Assembly: GCA_021161465.1 (NCBI GenBank)
Contig: JAGHAM010000011.1
Span: 1 to 9,085 of the forward strand
Length of the DNA stretch: 9,085 nucleotides
Source of the DNA: Candidatus Iainarchaeum sp.
GTDB lineage: Archaea > B1Sed10-29 > WALL01 > JAGHAM01
Direction of reading: 5' to 3'
The position numbers and the translations under genes are program-made. Under the pieces are notes generated by a model. That model did no database searches. It had not been told where the DNA came from and saw only the letters and a list, made by a program, of their open reading frames with translations. Each line of letters opens with the position of its first letter. Positions within the stretch are counted from its first letter, which is position 1. This document shows, in pieces, positions 5,606 through 9,085 of this stretch.

Positions 5606-5908
5606 TCACATTAGCTTTACGTCACCCATGTATGAGATATATACTGATGCCAACAGGAACGAAGCGAAACATGCCAGCAGGATATTGTCCAGAGCGAAAA
5701 ATACATCTGAGTGTATCCCAAAATATACCAAGCTTGCAGTTATGGACCAGAAGAATGCAATAATCATTCCTATGCAAAACACGAACCAAAGGGAGGATGC
5801 AAATTTTGTAATCTTATTGTTCTTTAGGCTATAGAACAACCCGATGGCAAAACCTGCTGAGCCTATCAAGCTGAAAACAGCCAGCAAGATATTTTGTATG
5901 GAAATCAT
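5606..5908 (-). CDS. Small three-helix membrane protein
   Basis: A 100-residue protein not recognised by family. Three hydrophobic segments are visible: about 5-28 (LLAVFSLIGSAGFAIGLFY), 37-62 (with FCIGMIIAFFW) and 70-92 (FALDNILLACFASFLLASVY). A short basic loop KNNKITK follows the first helix. By the positive-inside rule this loop would be cytoplasmic, putting the N-terminus outside. ATG at 5908 follows GGTGAT by 3 nt and overlaps the upstream gene by 4 nt (ATGA). The downstream RecA-like gene starts 4 nt after its stop, so the three are translationally coupled and presumably work together. Confidence 0.75.
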   Translation of the reverse strand: MISIQNILLAVFSLIGSAGFAIGLFYSLKNNKITKFASSLWFVFCIGMIIAFFWSITASLVYFGIHSDVFFALDNILLACFASFLLASVYISYMGDVKLM

Positions 5909-6174
5909 TTTATCACCTTCTTCATCCTCTTGTAGGATATCAATGCTCCAGCCCCAAAGAACAGCCCGGCAGCCATTATAGAAACACTTCTTGCAAGTGC
6001 AACGACACTTGCCTCACCAACTTTCATCGGTATGGCGAAGGCAGTTGCTGCTAGGATGCAAAGGTAACCAAGCATCATATACCGCATCTGGGGGAATTTT
6101 CTGGTTTCCATAAAGATGAGCGGAAATCCAAGTGCGGAAATTAAGAGTATCAAAGCTGCTTCAAATGATGTCAT
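5905..6174 (-). CDS. Small three-helix membrane protein
   Basis: An 89-residue protein not recognised by family. Hydrophobic segments: about 4-22 (FEAALILLISALGFPLIFM), 33-50 (MLGYLCILAATAFAIPM) and 56-80 (VVALARSVSIMAAGLFFGAG); basic residues occur after the first helix (RKFPQMR) and at the C-terminus (YKRMKKVIK). Start choice: an in-frame ATG at 6207 would add 11 polar residues, but the ATG at 6174 has a strong GGTGG (6180-6184) 5 nt before it, and the TATA at 6211-6218 predicts transcription starting near 6190, inside the longer ORF. It is the first gene of the operon and overlaps the next by ATGA. It has a similar size and helix count to the next gene, with no obvious sequence similarity. 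Confidence 0.72.
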   Translation of the reverse strand: MTSFEAALILLISALGFPLIFMETRKFPQMRYMMLGYLCILAATAFAIPMKVGEASVVALARSVSIMAAGLFFGAGALISYKRMKKVIK

Positions 6175-6210
6175 GCTATCCACCTTTAAACTCTCTTTCT
6201 CATTCATTAG

Positions 6211-6218
6211 TTTTAAAG
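6211..6218 (-). promoter_or_regulatory. TATA box of the membrane/RecA-like operon
   Basis: CTTTAAAA on the minus strand predicts a start near 6190, giving a leader of about 15 nt with the GGTGG site to the ATG at 6174. It is divergent from the tmk promoter about 30 bp away. Confidence 0.45.
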
Positions 6219-6238
6219 CTTATCGCCTTATCTCAATC

Positions 6239-6246
6239 TTTTTATA
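6239..6246 (+). promoter_or_regulatory. tmk TATA box, leaderless start
   Basis: TTTTTATA is centred about 26 nt before the tmk ATG at 6269, and no clear ribosome binding site precedes that ATG. The mRNA is therefore probably leaderless. Confidence 0.55.
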
Positions 6247-6268
6247 CCCATAGTTCGTATTTAGTGGT

Positions 6269-6859
6269 ATGAGTCTCTTCGTAGCAATTGAGGGCCTTGA
6301 TGGCAGTGGACAGAGCACGCAAACCAGGCTTTTGAGAAAGTGGTTCCTTTCCATGGGTGAAAAATGCCTTGCAACAAAGGAGCCGACCAGTGGACTTATC
6401 GGAGGTCTAATACGGGCTCAGCTAACTGGTGAGTGGAAGTCCAACCCAGAGGCACTTCAACTGTTATTTGCTGCGGACAGGGCAGTTCATCTTGACAAGG
6501 ATGTTCTACCCGCTCTTGATAGTGGTATTCATGTGATTACGGACAGGTATCTGTTTTCAAGTATAGCGTATGGTATGGTTAATCTGGATGAGAAATGGCT
6601 AAAGCAGATAAATTCGCAGTTCAGGATACCTGATATTACTATTTATCTTAAAGTTAGTCCAGAGGAGTGCTTTGGTAGGCTTAAGAGAGGAAGGTCACGG
6701 CTTGAGCTGTTCGAGAGGGAAGATTACCTTAAGAGGGTGCATGAGAACTTTATGATGCTATCAAGAGAGTACAAAAACTTTTTCATAGTTGATGGGGAAA
6801 AATCTATTAATGAGGTTCACGAAAACATAATCAACTTGGTTAAAAAATTGATGGAGTGA
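6269..6859 (+). CDS. tmk: Thymidylate (dTMP) kinase
   Basis: It phosphorylates dTMP to dTDP with ATP in the dTTP pathway. Its 196 residues are typical. P-loop region EGLDGSGQSTQ (8-18), EPT motif (38-40), the thymidylate-kinase DRY motif in ITDRYLFSSIAYG (90-102), DITIYLKVSPEE (122-133), and a LID region with Arg/Lys (KRGRSRLELFERE, 139-151). The oddity is Gln15 in place of the P-loop lysine of GxxxxGK[ST]; LID arginines may compensate as in some TMPK classes, and I recall related GLDGSGQST sequences in other archaeal and candidate-phylum proteins, unverified here. Transcription appears leaderless. It is followed after 5 nt by the adenosine-specific kinase, so both nucleotide kinases share an operon. 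Confidence 0.92.
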   Translation: MSLFVAIEGLDGSGQSTQTRLLRKWFLSMGEKCLATKEPTSGLIGGLIRAQLTGEWKSNPEALQLLFAADRAVHLDKDVLPALDSGIHVITDRYLFSSIAYGMVNLDEKWLKQINSQFRIPDITIYLKVSPEECFGRLKRGRSRLELFEREDYLKRVHENFMMLSREYKNFFIVDGEKSINEVHENIINLVKKLME

Positions 6860-6864
6860 TTCCA

Positions 6865-7344
6865 ATGGAAACATATAAAATAGATTTATCTGAAGGAGAG
6901 GAGTGCATACTGGGGCAGGGGAACTTTTCCCTTAAAACAGTTGATGACATAGTTAGAGTTCTGATGGCATCAGCGTCGAAGATTAAGGTTGGGGTTGCCA
7001 TGAATGATGGTGGGATGCGCATAACTCGGGTTTCAGGAAATGACCCTGACCTCGAGCGCGAGGCAGCAAATATAGCTTACTCCGTGGGTGCGGGGCATTT
7101 TTTTGTTGTCATATTTAGGGATGCTTATCCTGTGAATATACTCAATGACCTGATGGATGTCCACGGTGTGTGTAGCATTTATGCTGCAAGCGCGAACCCC
7201 ATGGAAGTCCTAGTGCATGAAACAGACCTTGGCAGAGCAATTATTGGTGTTGTGGACGGTCACAAGACAGAGGCTATTGAGACTGCCGCGGACAGGGAAA
7301 AGCGAAAGGAAACTCTAAAGAGGATAGGTTATCACTTGGGTTGA
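6865..7344 (+). CDS. Adenosine-specific kinase (COG1839, PF04008)
   Basis: A 159-residue cytosolic protein matching the archaeal family represented by Pyrobaculum PAE2307, described as an adenosine-specific kinase with a fold unrelated to ribokinases. Conserved stretches: NFSLKTVDDIVRVLMASA, AMNDGGMRITRVSGND, AANIAYSVGAGHFFVV, VHGVCSIYAASANPMEVLV, and the Gly-rich GRAIIGVVDGHKTEAIET near the C-terminus. Length is normal. Start: a GTG at 6856 overlaps the tmk stop (GTGA), but the ATG at 6865 lies 5 nt after GGAGTGAT (6852-6859) and gives the family-like METYKID beginning. Co-transcription with tmk suggests a shared nucleotide-salvage role (inference). Confidence 0.88.
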   Translation: METYKIDLSEGEECILGQGNFSLKTVDDIVRVLMASASKIKVGVAMNDGGMRITRVSGNDPDLEREAANIAYSVGAGHFFVVIFRDAYPVNILNDLMDVHGVCSIYAASANPMEVLVHETDLGRAIIGVVDGHKTEAIETAADREKRKETLKRIGYHLG

Positions 7345-7358
7345 GGCTTGATTAAAAT

Positions 7359-7519
7359 AGCATCACCGTCGGCTGAATACCAGGCGTAGAGAAAGCCTTT
7401 CATAGGGCAATGCTTTATTCATCTTCACTTGGTATCTCTGTTTAGATAGGAACAAAGGAAGTCTTCCGCAGGGTGATGCTTTATCCCACATACTCACTAT
7501 GTGGGCCGTTCAGGAGAAC
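7359..7519 (+). ncRNA. Structured intergenic region, possible small RNA
   Basis: It lies between convergent genes. Seen: a perfect 9-bp closing stem AGCATCACC (7359-7367) with GGTGATGCT (7472-7480); inside it ATACCA/TGGTAT (7377-7382 with 7430-7435) and AAAGC/GCTTT (7392-7396 with 7412-7416); then CCCACATA-CTCAC-TATGTGGG (7485-7505) and GTTC-AGGA-GAAC (7508-7519). A unit is duplicated: AGGGCAATGCTTTAT (7404-7418) and AGGGTGATGCTTTAT (7470-7484), 13 of 15 identical, with the 15 nt before each also similar. It could be a guide RNA or the 3' structures of the two convergent transcripts. Strand is uncertain. T5 at 7539-7543 could end plus-strand transcription. Confidence 0.35.
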
Positions 7520-7549
7520 TATCTGATTCCACTTAGTATTTTTCCCTTA

Positions 7550-8494
7550 TTAATTTGCCAACGTAATCCTGAAAAATAGAAGGTAGGCTAGATATCCCAT
7601 GTACAGCATGATGAGGAAGAAGCCTTCCCTACGGGTTATCTTATGTCCTGTCGTCATGAACCACGTTACAAGAACTGCTGACAACAAAAGGATTGCCATG
7701 TCGACCCAGATTTTTGATAGAGGTATGTTTAATGGACTGGCAATGGAAGCTAGACCCAGAATGACAAGGATGTTGAATATGTTGCTCCCAATGGCGGTCC
7801 CTATGCCCATGATGACTTTCTTTTTTAGTATGGATTGTGTGACTACAGCAAGTTCGGGCAGGGAAGTGCCTATAGCTAAGATGGTCGCGCCTATCACCCA
7901 TTCACTTATGCCTACGGCATGAGCTATACTAACTGCTGAGTTGACTGATAGCCTTGAACCAAGATAGACTGCAGCAACGCTTAGGAGAAGTAGAATGAAT
8001 TGTTTCCAGAGCTTATTTGTTTTTTTCATTTTAACTTTGCTGTGCTTGTTGTGCTGGTAGAGATAGTATAGGTATACACAGTAGGCAAGCAGGAAGGCCA
8101 ACCCAAAAAACAAGTTTATGCCGCCTACAGCAATAGCTAGGACTAACAGTATGTACGAAACAATCATAGCGACTGCATCTCTATTGATTATCTTGTCGTG
8201 AATTTTTACACCGACAAATACCGCAGGTATACCAATTATCAAGCAGATGTTGGCTATCCCTGAACCAACTATATTTGATAGGGAGATGGATGGTATGCCA
8301 TCCAAGGCAGACATTATCGTGACGCCAAACTCTGGCAGTGAGGTTGCAAAAGAAACCAGAGTAAGAGATATAATGAGGTCTGAAATGCCGAAGTGCCTTG
8401 CTATCTTTGAAGAGCTCTCCAGAAACGTGTCTGCACCCTTGACCAACAGGCCCATACCAAAGGCAAGGATGAATAGCTCAATTATGATATCCAA
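7550..8494 (-). CDS. Ca2+/Na+-type antiporter (CaCA superfamily, YrbG-like)
   Basis: An integral membrane cation exchanger of 314 residues with about ten hydrophobic segments in two inverted halves. The alpha-1 repeat has SFATSLPEFGV with Glu55 and SNIVGSGIANI (73-83). The alpha-2 repeat has AIGTSLPELAV with Glu214 and AIGSNIFNI (234-242). These acidic residues and GSN motifs form the ion site in the family. A basic loop (about 148-165, HNKHSKVKMKKTNK) links the halves. In the first half the usual GTSLPE and GSN read ATSLPE and GSG, a mild divergence. Start is TTG at 8494 with GGTGA (8502-8506) 7 nt before it, just after the stop of the 54-residue gene, so the pair is an operon. Ion specificity cannot be read from sequence. 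Confidence 0.92.
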   Translation of the reverse strand: MDIIIELFILAFGMGLLVKGADTFLESSSKIARHFGISDLIISLTLVSFATSLPEFGVTIMSALDGIPSISLSNIVGSGIANICLIIGIPAVFVGVKIHDKIINRDAVAMIVSYILLVLAIAVGGINLFFGLAFLLAYCVYLYYLYQHNKHSKVKMKKTNKLWKQFILLLLSVAAVYLGSRLSVNSAVSIAHAVGISEWVIGATILAIGTSLPELAVVTQSILKKKVIMGIGTAIGSNIFNILVILGLASIASPLNIPLSKIWVDMAILLLSAVLVTWFMTTGHKITRREGFFLIMLYMGYLAYLLFFRITLAN

Positions 8495-8506
8495 AACAGT
8501 TCACCA

Positions 8507-8671
8507 TTACCTCAAGTTTTTCCTTGTTTTAAGGCCTTTGTAGTAAGGCTCATAGCCAAACCCTTCTGCCCATGTCAGAAGTTTGTCAAGGTCAGACTTT
8601 CTTTCTGGCTCAACCTTTACTGGCTTCCTCTCTCTTTCAATGAGCTTAGCAGTCATGTCATAGACAGTCAT
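8507..8671 (-). CDS. 54-residue protein of unknown function
   Basis: Begins MTVYDMTAKLIERERKPVKV and ends in KGLKTRKNLR, with an aromatic middle WAEGFGYEPYYKG. It is soluble, strongly charged and predicted helical at the N-terminus; no family recognised. The ATG at 8671 has GGAGG (8680-8684) 8 nt before it; another in-frame ATG at 8686 would add five residues and overlap that site. Only 12 nt separate its stop from the antiporter start, and the antiporter ribosome binding site lies in that gap, so it is the first gene of that operon. A cytosolic accessory role for the antiporter is possible but unproven. Clean codon structure, a good ribosome binding site and an upstream TATA argue it is real. 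Confidence 0.65.
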   Translation of the reverse strand: MTVYDMTAKLIERERKPVKVEPERKSDLDKLLTWAEGFGYEPYYKGLKTRKNLR

Positions 8672-8700
8672 GCTTACCCCCTCCATAGCTATACACTCTA

Positions 8701-8710
8701 AAATTTAAAT
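8701..8710 (-). promoter_or_regulatory. TATA box for the antiporter operon
   Basis: ATTTAAATTT on the minus strand lies about 34 bp before the ATG at 8671. With usual spacing the transcript would start around 8680, at the edge of the GGAGG site; a start a few bases further upstream would include it. Confidence 0.42.
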
Positions 8711-8711
8711 A

Positions 8712-8970
8712 GTTTGCTACAGTTTTGCAGGATGGGCTTGCAGGGTTTTCTGCTCAACCACTGCTACTGTCCTGAAACATTGAACCAGTCATAGCTCATA
8801 GTGGTGTGTATGATTCTATGGAAATTATGGGTTAGCGAGTCAAGCAGGGGTATAAACAAACAAAGTCATAGGTCAAGAGGGCCAACAAGAGCATAAAACA
8901 AACAACCCACATGGTGTATAGGGTATTCAGGTGGTTGGTTGTTGATGAAATCCTGCAGTGTAAAACAAAC
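8712..8970. other. Non-coding stretch with degenerate repeats
   Basis: I see no gene here. 8712-8835 shows nothing recognisable. From 8838 there are degraded relatives of the downstream repeat: AGTCAAGCAGGGGTATA (8838-8854) resembles AGCCAAGCAGGGGTTATA of the array. TAAAACAAACAACCCA occurs exactly at 8894-8909 and again at 8961-8976, 67 bp apart. The region looks like a decayed edge of the tandem array. Confidence 0.5.
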
Positions 8971-9085
8971 AACCCAAACAAGCCAAGCAGGGGTTATAGA
9001 CAGGCAACCCAAACAAGCCAAGCAGGGATTATAGACAGGCAACCCAAACAAGCCAAGCAGGGGTTATAGACAGGCAACCCAAACA
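8971..9085. repeat. 35-bp direct tandem repeat, three copies plus partial
   Basis: The unit starts AACCCAAACAAGCCAAGCAG and ends TTATAGACAGGC. Copies are at 8971-9005, 9006-9040 and 9041-9075, with a partial one at 9076-9085 cut by the window end. Copies 1 and 3 are identical; copy 2 has one change (G to A, at 9028). Units abut with no unique spacers, so this is not a CRISPR array. 35 is not a multiple of 3, so it is not a coding repeat. A/C-rich on plus, G/T-rich on minus. Confidence 0.92.

Noticed and set aside
7359-7505. C/D box guide RNA
   Set aside because: TGATG and CTGA occur but in the wrong order and spacing for C and D boxes.
7599-7922. Plus-strand ORF antisense to the antiporter
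   Set aside because: The minus frame carries both CaCA alpha repeats; the plus frame is its shadow.
8971-9085. CRISPR array
   Set aside because: The repeats abut directly with no unique spacers, and no cas genes are in the window.

Overview
The window is archaeal. Promoters are TATA/BRE-like (TTTAAATT, TTTTTATA), ribosome binding sites are mostly GGTGAT or GGAGAT 3-6 nt before the start, several starts are TTG or GTG, and the gene content includes ribosomal protein L40e, a COG1395-type regulator, an archaeal-type PEP synthase, an adenosine-specific kinase (PF04008) and tRNA genes broken by bulge-helix-bulge (BHB) introns. I cannot place the lineage with confidence. Multi-intron tRNAs are best known from Thermoproteales and from some DPANN-type archaea.

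Layout: (1) 1-161 holds a GC-rich, strongly foldable stretch that may be an unrecognised RNA. (2) 162-2943, minus strand: a small winged-helix regulator with a palindrome-studded promoter, lying downstream of phosphoenolpyruvate synthase. (3) 2997-4027, minus strand: a COG1395 regulator immediately behind rpl40e. (4) 4072-4910, plus strand: the most remarkable part. A tRNA-Glu(UUC) gene carries three introns (D-arm 166 nt, anticodon loop 34 nt, T-loop 65 nt). It is followed by a tiny L41e-like gene whose stop codon lies 1 nt before a tRNA-Leu(UAG) gene with two introns (anticodon loop 35 nt, T-loop 106 nt). The T-loop introns of both tRNAs sit at the same position, 59/60. (5) 5041-6174, minus strand: a translationally coupled three-gene operon of two small three-helix membrane proteins and a RecA/DUF835-like protein without a Walker A motif. 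(6) 6269-7344, plus strand: a leaderless dTMP kinase gene with Gln in place of the P-loop Lys, then an adenosine-specific kinase. (7) 7345-7549: a structured intergenic stretch between convergent genes, with an internal duplication. (8) 7550-8671, minus strand: a Ca2+/cation antiporter behind a 54-residue protein of unknown function. (9) 8712-9085: no gene seen, ending in a 35-bp tandem repeat that runs off the window.

Functionally these are mostly housekeeping genes: gluconeogenic PEP formation, nucleotide metabolism, the large ribosomal subunit, tRNAs for Glu and Leu, and cation export. The regulators and the membrane/RecA-like operon are the uncharacterised parts. The tRNA introns were reconstructed by hand: the exons join into tRNAs with fully paired acceptor, anticodon and T stems, and most junctions fit BHB geometry.
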